A DNA stretch of 36,470 nt from the NCBI RefSeq assembly GCF_013386585.1, contig NZ_JACARO010000035.1, forward strand, positions 52,825-89,294, in the 5' to 3' direction. Shown piece after piece: positions 1 through 8,007 of this stretch. Position 1 is the stretch's first letter, and each line of letters opens with the position of its first letter. The notes beneath the pieces were generated by a model that had not been told where the DNA came from, searched no databases, and saw only the letters and a list, made by a program, of their open reading frames with translations. Source of the stretch: Pseudomonas sp. P7548 (GTDB lineage Bacteria; Pseudomonadota; Gammaproteobacteria; Pseudomonadales; Pseudomonadaceae). Position numbers and translations under genes: made by a program.

Positions 1-23
1 CAGGCCAGCCAGCTCCCACATTT
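1..23. repeat. possible end of a REP element cut by the window edge
   Basis: The first bases include agctcccaca (11-20), the same word found inside the REPIN at 7129-7208, and they lie just beyond the 3' end of a minus-strand gene, where REP elements usually sit. Only one arm is visible, so this is a guess from the motif. Confidence 0.3.
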
Positions 24-37
24 GATCCGAGGTGTAC

Positions 38-580
38 TTACAATCCCTTCAGGTCACGCTCTTCGATCGGCCGGCTCTGGCGCAGGCGCTTGCCGCCCAA
101 CACAACCCAGTCGATCAGGCGGAACAGGCACTCGATGCCGAACGACAACAGCATCGCGCCGCCCAGGCCCCAGCCCATGGCCTCTGGCGTCAGCAGGATC
201 TGATAGCTGTAGCCGTTCCAGGTTTCCAGGCGGATAGCCGGGTCGGCCGCCACGGCCACCTGCAACGCGCGGATGTACCACGGGCCTTGCATGGCCTGGA
301 ATTGCTTGTCGAGCACCAGTTGGCGGTCGAGTAACGAACCCAGGCTGTTGGCATCGCTGCGAAACACCGGGTCATCGCTGGCCCGGTAATGCGCCACCAG
401 GGCCTGCAAGTCACCGTTGAAGAACTGCTGCGCCGTGGCATCAAACCCACGCAAGTTGGTCTGGGCCTCGATCAGGTGGGCTTCGACACGCTTGGCGTAG
501 TCATTGATAAACCCCGGCACTTGCACGCCGACCAACAAACCAATGGCAAACAGCACCAACCGCAGATAGCTGAGCAACAT
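38..580 (-). CDS. DUF2937 family membrane protein
   Basis: A protein of 180 residues. The N-terminus (MLLSYLRLVLFAIGLLVGVQ) is a hydrophobic segment, a soluble mostly helical region follows, and a second membrane segment near residues 130-160 precedes a basic tail. This layout and the sequence resemble the DUF2937 inner-membrane family, whose function is unknown. The ATG at 580 was chosen over an upstream in-frame start because AAGGA lies just before it at normal spacing and the hydrophobic segment begins there. The stop of the amidotransferase gene lies only 11 nt upstream, so the two are probably co-transcribed. The family name is from memory; the membrane layout is read from the sequence. 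Confidence 0.75.
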   Translation of the reverse strand: MLLSYLRLVLFAIGLLVGVQVPGFINDYAKRVEAHLIEAQTNLRGFDATAQQFFNGDLQALVAHYRASDDPVFRSDANSLGSLLDRQLVLDKQFQAMQGPWYIRALQVAVAADPAIRLETWNGYSYQILLTPEAMGWGLGGAMLLSFGIECLFRLIDWVVLGGKRLRQSRPIEERDLKGL

Positions 581-591
581 GGGCGATATCC

Positions 592-1368
592 TTACTCGGT
601 GATGCCCTGGCTGACGCATTCACCGCGCCGCCACAGGCTCCATTGGCCCGGTTCGTAGCGGGTCCAGTTTTCGTTGTCGGTCAAAGGTTCGGTGGCAATC
701 ACCGTCACCACGTCATTGGGGGTGGTTTCGGCCTGAAAATCGACGATCACGTCGACATCTTTCAAGCGCGCGGGACCAAACGGTGCACGCCGGGTAATCT
801 GCGCCAGCTTGGTCGAGCAATAGCAGAACAACCAGTCGCCGTCGCTGAGCAGGCAGTTGAACACACCTTTGCTGCGGTATTCGGAACAGGCGGCGATCAG
901 GTCCGGCAGCACCTGCTCGATGTCCACCGGCTCTGGAAACGCCTCGCGGACACGGTTGAGCAAGTCGCAGAACGCCGCTTCGCTGTCGGTATCGCCCACC
1001 GGGCGGTAGAAGGTGGCGCGGGGGTTGAAGTCCGCCAACTGGCCGTTGTGCGCAAAGCACCAGTTGCGGCCCCACAGTTCGCGCACGAACGGGTGGGTGT
1101 TGGACAGGCACACTTTGCCCACGTTGGCCTGGCGGATATGGCCAATCACCACTTCGCTCTTGATAGGGTAACGCTGCACCAGCAGTGCCACTTCCGACTC
1201 GCTGCTGGCGGCCGGGTCCTGGAACAAACGCAGGCCACGGCCTTCATAGAACGCGATACCCCACCCATCCCGGTGGGGGCCGGTGCGCCCACCGCGCTGC
1301 ATCAGCCCGGTGAAGCTGAACACGATATCGGTGGGGACGTTGGCACTCATGCCCAATAATTCACACAT
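592..1368 (-). CDS. class II glutamine amidotransferase (YafJ-like)
   Basis: A protein of 258 residues beginning Met-Cys, which after Met removal leaves the N-terminal catalytic cysteine of class II (Ntn) glutamine amidotransferases. Family motifs follow in order: [11 protein letters not shown], then GHIRQANVG, then NTHPF and CFAHNG, which form the glutamine site. Length matches the stand-alone YafJ/DUF4872-type enzymes, which lack the synthase domain of GlmS or PurF, so the acceptor of the ammonia is unknown. The ATG is fixed by the need for Cys at position 2. It lies 21 nt after the membrane-protein gene and 11 nt before the DUF2937 gene, suggesting a three-gene operon. Confidence 0.88.
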   Translation of the reverse strand: MCELLGMSANVPTDIVFSFTGLMQRGGRTGPHRDGWGIAFYEGRGLRLFQDPAASSESEVALLVQRYPIKSEVVIGHIRQANVGKVCLSNTHPFVRELWGRNWCFAHNGQLADFNPRATFYRPVGDTDSEAAFCDLLNRVREAFPEPVDIEQVLPDLIAACSEYRSKGVFNCLLSDGDWLFCYCSTKLAQITRRAPFGPARLKDVDVIVDFQAETTPNDVVTVIATEPLTDNENWTRYEPGQWSLWRRGECVSQGITE

Positions 1369-1389
1369 GCCAGGGCTCTCGCTGCAACG

Positions 1390-1845
1390 TTAAAGGCGCG
1401 GTTCAACCCGCATGCCGCTCACCGGGGCCGGGCGACGGAAAGGTTCGTCATCTTCCTGCGGCTCGGCGGCCAGGGCAGCGTCAGCCGCGGCCTTGCGCTC
1501 ACGACGGGCCTTGGCGGCGCGTTCGATGGGCCAGCGGATCAACACAATCACCAGGTACACGCCAAACGCGATCATCGTGTACATGAACAAGTCGGAGATG
1601 GCCCGCCAGGCGTTGTTGCCGACCTTGAGCACCAGGTCCAGGGCGGTAATCGCCACGGCCGGGGCAAATTGGGTCTTGACCGGGTCGACGATGGTCGGGC
1701 TGAACAACAGCACCGCCATCAGCAATTGCAGCGGCTCGCGCAACCAGCGCCAGATCCAGCGGGTCATGCGCCACCACACCAACAGGCAGCCCAAAGCGGC
1801 GAAGGCGTAAAGGCCCCAAGCGGTCAGATAGTCGTTCTCGGTCAT
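1390..1845 (-). CDS. small inner-membrane protein of unknown function
   Basis: A protein of 151 residues. About three hydrophobic segments fall near residues 7-25, 38-56 and 85-105; a strongly charged cytoplasmic tail follows (Arg/Lys/Ala-rich, then EPQEDDEPF). An Asp-Pro between the second and third segments and Trp-rich interfacial stretches (VWWRMTRWIWRW) are notable. I do not recognise a characterised family, though similar proteins are common in Pseudomonas. A start three codons upstream (1854) is equally possible; neither has a strong ribosome-binding site. It is the first gene of an apparent operon with the amidotransferase and DUF2937 genes and is divergent from ptrB across about 99 bp. 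Confidence 0.6.
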   Translation of the reverse strand: MTENDYLTAWGLYAFAALGCLLVWWRMTRWIWRWLREPLQLLMAVLLFSPTIVDPVKTQFAPAVAITALDLVLKVGNNAWRAISDLFMYTMIAFGVYLVIVLIRWPIERAAKARRERKAAADAALAAEPQEDDEPFRRPAPVSGMRVEPRL

Positions 1846-1944
1846 GGTGTCCATGGCAAGGTAGGCAAACAGGCCGCTATGATAACGGCTTTTCGGTGTC
1901 TCGGCTGCAATGCCGGCCACCTTCCGCCAGATAGAGAATAATCC

Positions 1945-3987
1945 ATGCCTACATCGCTCGCCCCGATTGCCCGCAAGGCCGAAGGCCCAGACCCGTATGC
2001 CTGGCTCCAAGAGCGTGACAGCAGCGACGTCCTCGATTACCTCAAGGCCGAAAATGCCTGGCAGGAGGCTCAGCTCGCCGACCAGCAAGACCTGCGCGAA
2101 ACCCTGTTCGAAGAGATCAAGGGCCGCATCCTGGAGACCGACCTGTCCCTGCCCTCCCCCTGGGGCCCGTACCTCTACTACACGCGCACCACGGCCGGCG
2201 ACGAATACGCCCGCCACTACCGCTGCCGCCGCCCCGCCGACGACAGCAACACGGTGGACGGCAGCAGCGAAGAACTGCTGCTGGACCCGAACGTGCTGGC
2301 CAATGGCGGCTTTTTTTCACTGGGCGCGTTCAGCATCAGCCCCGACCATCAGCGCCTGGCCTACAGCCTGGACACCAGCGGTGAAGAAATCTTCACCCTG
2401 TACGTGAAGGAGTTGGCCACCGGCAAGGTCAGCGAACTGGAGTTTGAAAACTGCGACGGCAGCATGACCTGGGCCAACGACAGCCTGACCCTGTTCTTCG
2501 GAGAGCTGGACGACACCCACCGCCCGCACAAGCTGTATCGCTATCGCCTGGATGGCACGGCGGCGCAGGAAGTGTTCCATGAGCCGGACGGACGTTTCTT
2601 CCTGCATTGCTATCGCTCCAGCTCCGAGCGCCAATTGCTGCTCGCGCTGGGCAGCAAGACCACCAGCGAAATCTGGGCCCTGGACGCCGAGCAGCCGCAC
2701 CTGGACTTCACCTGCCTGGCGCCACGGGTCGAGGACCATGAATACGATGTCGACCATGGCCAGTTGAATGGCGCGTGGACCTGGTTCATCCGCAGCAACC
2801 GTGATGGCATCAACTACGCCTTGTTCGTGGCGACCGACATTGGCGACGTGCCGACCGAAAGCGAATGGCAGAACCTGATTCCCCACAGCGATGAGGTGAT
2901 GCTCGACGGCGTCAGCCTGAATGCCAGCGCCATGACTCTGAGCCTGCGCATCGGCGGCCTGCCGGTGATCGAAGTGCACCCCGAGGGCAAATCGGCGTAT
3001 CGCGTGGAATTGCCCGACGCCGCCTACAGCCTCTACGTACAGAACAGCCTGGAATTTGCCAGCAACAAGATCCGCCTGCGCTACGAGGCCCTGAACCGCC
3101 CGGCCCAAGTGCGCCAGCTCGAACTGGCCAGCGGCGCGCAGCAGGTGCTCAAGGAGACGCCGGTGCTCGGCGTGTTCAACGCCGACGACTACGTCAGCCA
3201 GCGCCTGTGGGCCACGTCGGTCGATGGCACCCAGGTGCCGATCAGCCTGGTGGTCAAGCGCGACCACCTCGGCAAGCCAACGCCGCTGTACCTGTATGGC
3301 TATGGTGCCTACGGTTCAAGCCTCGACCCGTGGTTCTCCCACGCGCGCCTGAGCCTGCTGGACCGGGGCGTGGCGTTTGCCATCGCGCATGTGCGCGGCG
3401 GCGGCGAGCTGGGTGAAGCCTGGTACCGCAACGGTAAGCAGGCACACAAGCAGAACACCTTCAGCGACTTCATTGCCTGCGCCGAACACCTGATTGCCCA
3501 AGGCCTGACCACCTCCCAACAACTGGCCATCAGCGGTGGCAGTGCCGGTGGCCTGCTGATCGGTGCGGTGCTCAACCAGCGCCCGGAACTGTTCCAGGCG
3601 GCGATTGCCGAGGTGCCGTTCGTCGACGTGCTCAACACCATGCTCGACCCGGAGCTGCCGTTGACCATCACCGAGTACGACGAGTGGGGCAACCCCGAAG
3701 AACCCGAGGTGTATGCGCGTATCAAGGCCTATGCGCCGTATGAAAACGTCAGCGCCCAAGCCTACCCGCACCTGCTGGTGATTGCCGGCTACAACGACAG
3801 CCGCGTGCAGTACTGGGAAGCGGCCAAGTGGGTGGCCAAGCTGCGCGACACCAAGACCGACGACAACCTGCTGCTGCTCAAGACCGAACTGGGCGCCGGC
3901 CATGGCGGGATGAGCGGTCGTTACCAGGGATTACGTGACGTAGCGCTCGAATATGGATTTGTGTTCAAGGCGTTGGGGCTGATTTAA
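1945..3987 (+). CDS. ptrB: oligopeptidase B (S9 family serine peptidase)
   Basis: A 680-residue protein, the usual length for oligopeptidase B, which cleaves short peptides after Lys/Arg in the cytoplasm. The first ~400 residues form the beta-propeller that excludes large substrates, and the C-terminal third is the alpha/beta hydrolase domain. The catalytic triad is visible: Ser533 in GGSAGG, Asp618 in YNDSRV and His653 in GAGHGG. The LYGYGAYG motif near residue 450 and HVRGGGELG near 480 are typical of the S9A family. There is no signal peptide. The ATG follows an A-rich stretch without a strong Shine-Dalgarno sequence, but the start matches the family N-terminus (PIARK.EGPDPYAWLQ). It is apparently monocistronic; a hairpin follows at 4000-4028. 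Confidence 0.95.
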   Translation: MPTSLAPIARKAEGPDPYAWLQERDSSDVLDYLKAENAWQEAQLADQQDLRETLFEEIKGRILETDLSLPSPWGPYLYYTRTTAGDEYARHYRCRRPADDSNTVDGSSEELLLDPNVLANGGFFSLGAFSISPDHQRLAYSLDTSGEEIFTLYVKELATGKVSELEFENCDGSMTWANDSLTLFFGELDDTHRPHKLYRYRLDGTAAQEVFHEPDGRFFLHCYRSSSERQLLLALGSKTTSEIWALDAEQPHLDFTCLAPRVEDHEYDVDHGQLNGAWTWFIRSNRDGINYALFVATDIGDVPTESEWQNLIPHSDEVMLDGVSLNASAMTLSLRIGGLPVIEVHPEGKSAYRVELPDAAYSLYVQNSLEFASNKIRLRYEALNRPAQVRQLELASGAQQVLKETPVLGVFNADDYVSQRLWATSVDGTQVPISLVVKRDHLGKPTPLYLYGYGAYGSSLDPWFSHARLSLLDRGVAFAIAHVRGGGELGEAWYRNGKQAHKQNTFSDFIACAEHLIAQGLTTSQQLAISGGSAGGLLIGAVLNQRPELFQAAIAEVPFVDVLNTMLDPELPLTITEYDEWGNPEEPEVYARIKAYAPYENVSAQAYPHLLVIAGYNDSRVQYWEAAKWVAKLRDTKTDDNLLLLKTELGAGHGGMSGRYQGLRDVALEYGFVFKALGLI

Positions 3988-3999
3988 GGAACTTAGTGC

Positions 4000-4028
4000 G
4001 GCGGTCCTGTCTGAACACACAGACCGCC
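4000..4028 (+). terminator. stem-loop after ptrB
   Basis: GGCGGT (4000-4005) pairs with ACCGCC (4023-4028), and the stem extends inward by CTGT/ACAG after one bulged base. It begins 12 nt after the ptrB stop. There is no clear U-run, so it may stabilise RNA 3' ends or terminate weakly. Confidence 0.4.
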
Positions 4029-4057
4029 TACCTGTTTGATGGACCCAGATTGCAGCC

Positions 4058-4531
4058 ATGCCACAACCGACCTTACTGAATAACGAAATCCGCGACATGC
4101 TGATGGACTGCGGGCTGTTTGACCCGCTGCTGCCGGAAGATTTTCATGTGGCTGCGGGCTACTTCAATATCAGCAGCATTGCCCGCGATGAAGTGATCTT
4201 CCTCGAAGGCGATGCCGGCACGTTCATGTGCATCATCCATAGCGGCCAAGTGGCCGTGCAGAAAACCCATCACGACGGCCAACGCGTGACCATCGCCACC
4301 CTGCGCAGCGGTCGGGCCTTCGGCGAAATGGCGGTGCTCGACGGCGAGCGCCGTTCAGCCAGTTGCGTGGCCGCCAGTGAGTGCGTGCTGTTGAACCTGG
4401 GCAAGGACTCCCTGGAAAAAATGCTCAACGAAGCGCCCAGGGTCGCCGCCAAGATCATCCGTGCCATCGCCATTGCCCTGTCCAAGCGCCTGCGCATGGC
4501 CGACGGGCAACTGTTGTCGCAACAGTTTTAA
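4058..4531 (+). CDS. stand-alone cyclic-nucleotide-binding domain protein
   Basis: 157 residues consisting of a single Crp/Fnr-type cyclic nucleotide-binding domain. The phosphate-binding cassette is clear near residues 87-105 (GRAFGEMAVLDGERRSAS), with the Glu and Arg that contact cyclic nucleotides in cAMP-binding members. The protein ends about 30 residues later in the helix that in Crp leads to the DNA-binding domain, so there is no helix-turn-helix. It is therefore likely a cytoplasmic sensor acting through protein contacts, not a direct transcription factor. The stop overlaps the convergent small gene by four bases. The ligand (cAMP or other) is not shown by sequence. Confidence 0.85.
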   Translation: MPQPTLLNNEIRDMLMDCGLFDPLLPEDFHVAAGYFNISSIARDEVIFLEGDAGTFMCIIHSGQVAVQKTHHDGQRVTIATLRSGRAFGEMAVLDGERRSASCVAASECVLLNLGKDSLEKMLNEAPRVAAKIIRAIAIALSKRLRMADGQLLSQQF

Positions 4532-4812
4532 CCGCCCGGGGTCTTTGGCTTGCTGTCGTTCTGCAGCAGGCCCGGCACGGTTTGATCTTTAGGCGGCGTG
4601 GGCAACACGATGGGCACCAGTGCCGGTGAACCGTTGGCCGTGGCCTTTGGCGCGACCGGCGGGGTGACTTGTGGGTACAAGGTTGGGGTCGGCGTGCCCG
4701 GGGCGCCTGGGGTTGGCGCGGGTGCGACCGGCACGCTTTGCACCTCTTGAGCCTGCGCCGCACCCAATGTGAGCGCGCCAAGCACAATGACCGTTAGAAT
4801 GCTGCACTTCAT
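4528..4812 (-). CDS. small exported proline-rich protein
   Basis: A 94-residue protein: an N-terminal signal peptide (MKCSILTVIVLGALTLGAAQAQ, cleavage expected after AQA) followed by a mature part very rich in Pro, Thr and Ala, including alternating PAPTPGAPGTPTPT. It ends SKPKTPGG. No cysteine follows the signal region, so it is not an obvious lipoprotein. The ATG at 4812 is preceded by GGAG at good spacing; an ATG four codons upstream is less well placed. Its stop overlaps the convergent cyclic-nucleotide-binding gene through a shared TTAA. Low complexity gives no functional assignment; such proteins are often periplasmic spacers or wall-interacting proteins. Confidence 0.65.
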   Translation of the reverse strand: MKCSILTVIVLGALTLGAAQAQEVQSVPVAPAPTPGAPGTPTPTLYPQVTPPVAPKATANGSPALVPIVLPTPPKDQTVPGLLQNDSKPKTPGG

Positions 4813-4890
4813 CGATGGCTCCATGGCCTGACCGGAATGTCGTAAGGCTACTCCCAACCGCGCAAGAATGCCCTTCCCAATGAGATTTCC

Positions 4891-5577
4891 ATGAAACGTT
4901 TCGTTCTGCTGGACACCACCCCGATCCCCGACAACGGCGGTGCCTTGTGCCTGTTCGAATACGGTGAGGATTTTGTCATCAAGATCCAGGGCGGTGACGG
5001 CGGCCAGTTGATGAACACGCGCATGCACGGTTCCGAAGACGCGCTGGCGGAAATCCCCTGCCGCAAGGTTGCCGGGCGCCCGGGTTCAAGGGTGTTGATC
5101 GGCGGGCTGGGCATGGGCTTTACCCTGGCGTCGGCACTCAAGCATTTGGGCAAGACAGCCGAGGTGGTTGTCGCTGAATTGGTGCCGGGTGTCGTGGAGT
5201 GGAACCGTGGCCCCCTGGGAGAAAAATCCGGTCGGCCACTGCTGGACCCACGCACCGTGATCCGCATGGAAGACGTGGCCAAGGTGCTGCAAACCGAGCC
5301 CCAGGGGTTTGACGCGATCATGCTGGACGTGGACAACGGCCCCGAAGGCCTCACGCAAAAGGCCAACAGTTGGCTCTACTCCGCCGGTGGCCTGGCGGCC
5401 TGTGCCAAGGCCTTGCGCCCCAAGGGCGTGTTGGCAGTGTGGTCGGCCAGCGCCGACAAACTGTTCAGCGACAAACTGCGCAAGGCGGGTTTCAAGGCCG
5501 AAGAAGTGCAGGTGTTCGCCCATGGCAACAAGGGCACCCGGCATACCATCTGGATCGCCGAGAAGCTCAAAGGCTGA
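4891..5577 (+). CDS. spermidine-synthase-like SAM-dependent methyltransferase
   Basis: 228 residues with a class I Rossmann fold: the SAM loop GGLGMG is at residues 71-76, an acidic strand end follows (VVVAELVPGVVEWN), and then FDAIMLDVDNGPEG as the substrate/SAM contact region. This resembles the spermidine synthase-like (SpeE-type) family in which the N-terminal beta domain is reduced. The LDVDNGP motif occupies the place of the catalytic Asp region in SpeE. Aminopropyl transfer is not established; a methyltransferase role is equally possible. GAG lies upstream of the ATG at suitable spacing. Divergent from the Pro-rich gene over 78 bp and followed by a REPIN. Confidence 0.75.
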   Translation: MKRFVLLDTTPIPDNGGALCLFEYGEDFVIKIQGGDGGQLMNTRMHGSEDALAEIPCRKVAGRPGSRVLIGGLGMGFTLASALKHLGKTAEVVVAELVPGVVEWNRGPLGEKSGRPLLDPRTVIRMEDVAKVLQTEPQGFDAIMLDVDNGPEGLTQKANSWLYSAGGLAACAKALRPKGVLAVWSASADKLFSDKLRKAGFKAEEVQVFAHGNKGTRHTIWIAEKLKG

Positions 5578-5606
5578 ACACGATTCACCAAACACCACAG
5601 GTCCCG

Positions 5607-5696
5607 TGTGGGAGCGGGCTTGCTCGCGAATGCGGTGTGCCAGTCAATGCATCCGGTGACTGATCCACCGTCTTCGCGAGCAAGCCCGCTCCCACA
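5607..5696. repeat. REPIN (two inverted REP sequences)
   Basis: Perfect 24-bp inverted repeat: arms 5607-5630 and 5673-5696, each containing GGGAGCGGGCTTGCTCGCGA or its complement. The 42-bp core is partly self-complementary as well. The same arms recur exactly at 18870-18958. This is the architecture of REPINs moved by RAYT transposases in fluorescent pseudomonads (family knowledge). It lies between two genes that both end here. Confidence 0.9.
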
Positions 5697-5708
5697 TTTC
5701 GTCCTGCC

Positions 5709-6628
5709 TCAGTTTCGGGATTTGCGGTAATCGATCACGTACGGCACTTTTTTGTCGAAAGTCTTTTCCAGTTCATCCCGGTCCAGCTGGGTCATCCCGC
5801 CCAGTTGATGGGCGGTGAACCCGCTGTCCCCCACCTGCGAACCCGGCGCCAGGCTGACCATGCGCTTGGCGACTGCCTCGATGGCGTCCTTGTAGCCGCC
5901 CTTCTTGTCCAGGTTGTACGCGCTCAGGTCGATCTGGGTGCGCAGCCAGTTACCCCAGTAGAACTCCATGAATTCCGGCGCAATCGCGCCATCCTCCGGC
6001 TTGCCATAGGCGGCCTTGCGGGTGAAGTACACCAGGCTGCGGAAGGTGTCGTCCTGCAGGCTCTTGAAGCCCAGGTGCGCCGGCAGTTGCTCGGGTGGCA
6101 ACGTCTGGCCCCGGTTGTCCTTGAGCCACACCTTGCGCGCGGCCTCCATGCGGTGCCAGAAGGTGGCCATGTCCGGGCTGTTGCTGAAGTCGTCCGTCAC
6201 TTTCACCCACATTTTCAATTGCGGGCCACCACCGGGCACTTCCCACAGGGTGGTGAAGCTGTGGTGACCATCGGTCAGGTACAGCTGGCCGGCCGGGCCG
6301 ACCACCACGGTTTTCATGTCGTCGGGGTGGGTGCCCACCGGGTCCTTGCAGGTGAAACTGTCGGGTGTGTGCAGGTCGTTTTTTTCGGCACCTTGTCAGC
6401 CGTGCCCTGGCCATTGGTTTCACAGTATTCGTCGAAGACCTTGTCCGGCTTGTCAGCGAACAGGCCCAGGCTGTAGTAGATCTGGTCAAACCCCACCACG
6501 GCCTGGGTGGGGTGCAGCTGGTCGAGGGCCACCTCGATCACCTGGCCGGGCTTGGGCGTGGAAAACGCCTGGGCCTGGGCGGTAACAGCACACAGCAGTA
6601 ACGCAACAATCCATGAAGGCAGACGCAT
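5709..6628 (-). pseudogene. exported ParB-like (ParBc_2) protein, frameshifted at an A7 tract
   Basis: Two reading frames together make one protein. Frame one (6628 downward) gives a signal peptide (MRLPSWIVALLLCAVTAQAQA) and the start of a ParB/sulfiredoxin-like N-terminal domain (IEVALDQLHPTQAVVGFDQI), then runs past a run of seven A (plus-strand T7, 6379-6385) into nonsense. The next frame resumes with NDLHTPDSFTCKDPVGTHPD and continues with the DGHHSFTTLWE motif typical of the putative ParB-like nuclease family (PF08857) to a normal end, VIDYRKSRN. The span is 920 nt; one more A would give 306 codons plus stop. Either a genuine frameshift, a phase-variable or slippage-expressed gene, or a sequencing error. 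The length of intact sequence after the shift (>200 residues without decay) argues against an old pseudogene. It converges on the methyltransferase gene with a REPIN between. Confidence 0.8.
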
Positions 6629-6726
6629 GAGTTTCAGATCCTTATCTGTAAAGTGAAGCAGTCAAGTGCAGCGCAAGCGGCTAGAATCAACCCTATCCGT
6701 GAACCCCCAAATAGCCAGGAGCCATG

Positions 6727-7101
6727 ATGAGCTCGACCAACCCGCCCTCCCACACCGCCAAGCTGGACCGCATCCTTGCCGATGCCCAGCGCGACCGGGA
6801 AATGGGCTACCGCGACAAAGCCTTGAAGATGTACCCCCACGTGTGCGGCCGCTGCGCCCGTGAGTTCTCAGGCAAGCGCCTGAGCGAACTGACGGTACAC
6901 CACCGCAACCACAATCATGATGACAATCCCCAGGATGGCTCCAACTGGGAGTTGCTGTGCCTGTATTGCCACGACAACGAGCACTCGCGCTACACCGACC
7001 AGCAGTACTTCGGCGACGGCTCCACCAGCAGCCCGACGATTGCCAAGGCTACGCACAACCCGTTTGCGGCGTTGGCGGGGTTGATGAAGAAGGACGCCTG
7101 A
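6727..7101 (+). CDS. yajD: HNH nuclease family protein YajD
   Basis: About 124 residues, very similar in order to E. coli YajD: GYRDKALKMYPHVCGRCARE, then LTVHHRNHNHDDNPQDGSNW, then ELLCLYCHDNEHS. Two CxxC pairs (CGRC, CLYC) flank the HH...N...H core, giving a zinc-ribbon-supported HNH fold. It is cytoplasmic with no signal peptide. Biological substrate is unknown in the family. Two adjacent ATGs exist (6724 and 6727); AGGAG at 6717-6721 lies only 2 nt from the first but 5 nt from the second, so the second is preferred. Divergent from the ParB-like gene; followed by a REPIN. Confidence 0.9.
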   Translation: MSSTNPPSHTAKLDRILADAQRDREMGYRDKALKMYPHVCGRCAREFSGKRLSELTVHHRNHNHDDNPQDGSNWELLCLYCHDNEHSRYTDQQYFGDGSTSSPTIAKATHNPFAALAGLMKKDA

Positions 7102-7128
7102 AGGCTCTTCATCGCCTGTTCTGACCTC

Positions 7129-7208
7129 ATCGCAGGCAAGTCGAATCGTCGCACCGCAGCTCCCACAATTGGAATGCGTTCCCTTGTGGGAGCTGGCTTG
7201 CCTGCGAT
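7129..7208. repeat. REPIN of a second subtype
   Basis: Outer arms atcgcaggcaag (7129-7140) and cttgcctgcgat (7197-7208), and inner arms cagctcccacaa (7157-7168) and ttgtgggagctg (7184-7195), are each perfect complements. The left arm has about 16 bases of extra sequence between the outer and inner parts. The arm sequence (GGGAGCTGGCTTGCCTGCGA) differs from the other two REPINs at the bases that define the REP subtype. It separates the convergent yajD and cyclase genes. Confidence 0.85.
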
Positions 7209-7218
7209 AGCGATCGCC

Positions 7219-8007
7219 CTAGTCCTCCTCAAAGATCGCGACTGCCCGCACAAATCCGGCCGACGCGTGTTTGATCTTGTAGGGAAAACACGACACCTCG
7301 AAACCGAAGGCCGGTAGCGCTTCCAGGTTGGCGAGTTTTTCCATCTGCCCGTAGCCAATATCGCGCCCGGCCTTGTGCCCTTCCCAGATCAACGAACTGT
7401 CGCCGGTGGCGGCAAACCGCGCGCGGGTGTGACTGAACGGTGCGTCCCAACTCCACGCGTCGGTGCCCACCACGCGCACGCCGCGCTCCAGTAGATAAAG
7501 GGTGCCTTCCCGACCTATGCCCACGCCCGCATCGAGATAACCCGGCTGCCCGAACAACGCGCCGGCACGGGTGTTCACCAGCACGATGTCCAGCGGCTGC
7601 AGCACGTAGTCGATGCGCTTGAGTTCGGCCTCTATCTCGGCAGCGGTCACTACGTGCCCGTCCGCGAAATGCCGAAAATCGAGTTTCACTCCCGGTCGCA
7701 GGCACCAGTCCAGCGGCAACTCATCAATGCCATAGGCGGGCTTGCCGCCGTCGGTGGTGGACGCGTAATGCCAAGGCGCATCCATGTGCGTGCCACTGTG
7801 GGTGGTGATGTTCAGGCGTTCTGCGGCCCAGGCCTCCTGGCCCGGCATGTCTTCGATGCGCAGGCCCGGGAACATTGCCAGCAACTCTGCTTCCCCGGCT
7901 TGATGATCGATGTATTCGATTTTTGGCAGTAACGGCGGTGGGTCGGTGTAGGGGTTGTTTTCGAGGACGACGGATAAGTCCACCAGGCGACGTTGGCGCG
8001 CACTCAT
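7219..8007 (-). CDS. cyclase family protein (kynurenine-formamidase-like metal hydrolase)
   Basis: 262 residues of the cyclase/arylformamidase (KynB-like) family, metal-dependent hydrolases or lyases. The family's metal motif HSGTHMDAPWHY is present near residue 85, with the upstream LSVVLENNPYTDPP opening and the VNTRAG and GTDAWSWD segments downstream. Members hydrolyse cyclic or N-formyl substrates in aromatic and terpenoid catabolism. The start codon overlaps the stop of the FAH-family gene as ATGA, implying translational coupling. It is the last gene of the seven-gene operon; a REPIN follows its stop. The substrate is unknown, and KynB itself is shorter (~210 aa). Confidence 0.85.
   Translation of the reverse strand: MSARQRRLVDLSVVLENNPYTDPPPLLPKIEYIDHQAGEAELLAMFPGLRIEDMPGQEAWAAERLNITTHSGTHMDAPWHYASTTDGGKPAYGIDELPLDWCLRPGVKLDFRHFADGHVVTAAEIEAELKRIDYVLQPLDIVLVNTRAGALFGQPGYLDAGVGIGREGTLYLLERGVRVVGTDAWSWDAPFSHTRARFAATGDSSLIWEGHKAGRDIGYGQMEKLANLEALPAFGFEVSCFPYKIKHASAGFVRAVAIFEED

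Noticed and set aside
2317..3267. 316-codon open frame on the minus strand
   Set aside because: Lies inside ptrB in antisense; the ptrB catalytic triad and propeller settle the strand.
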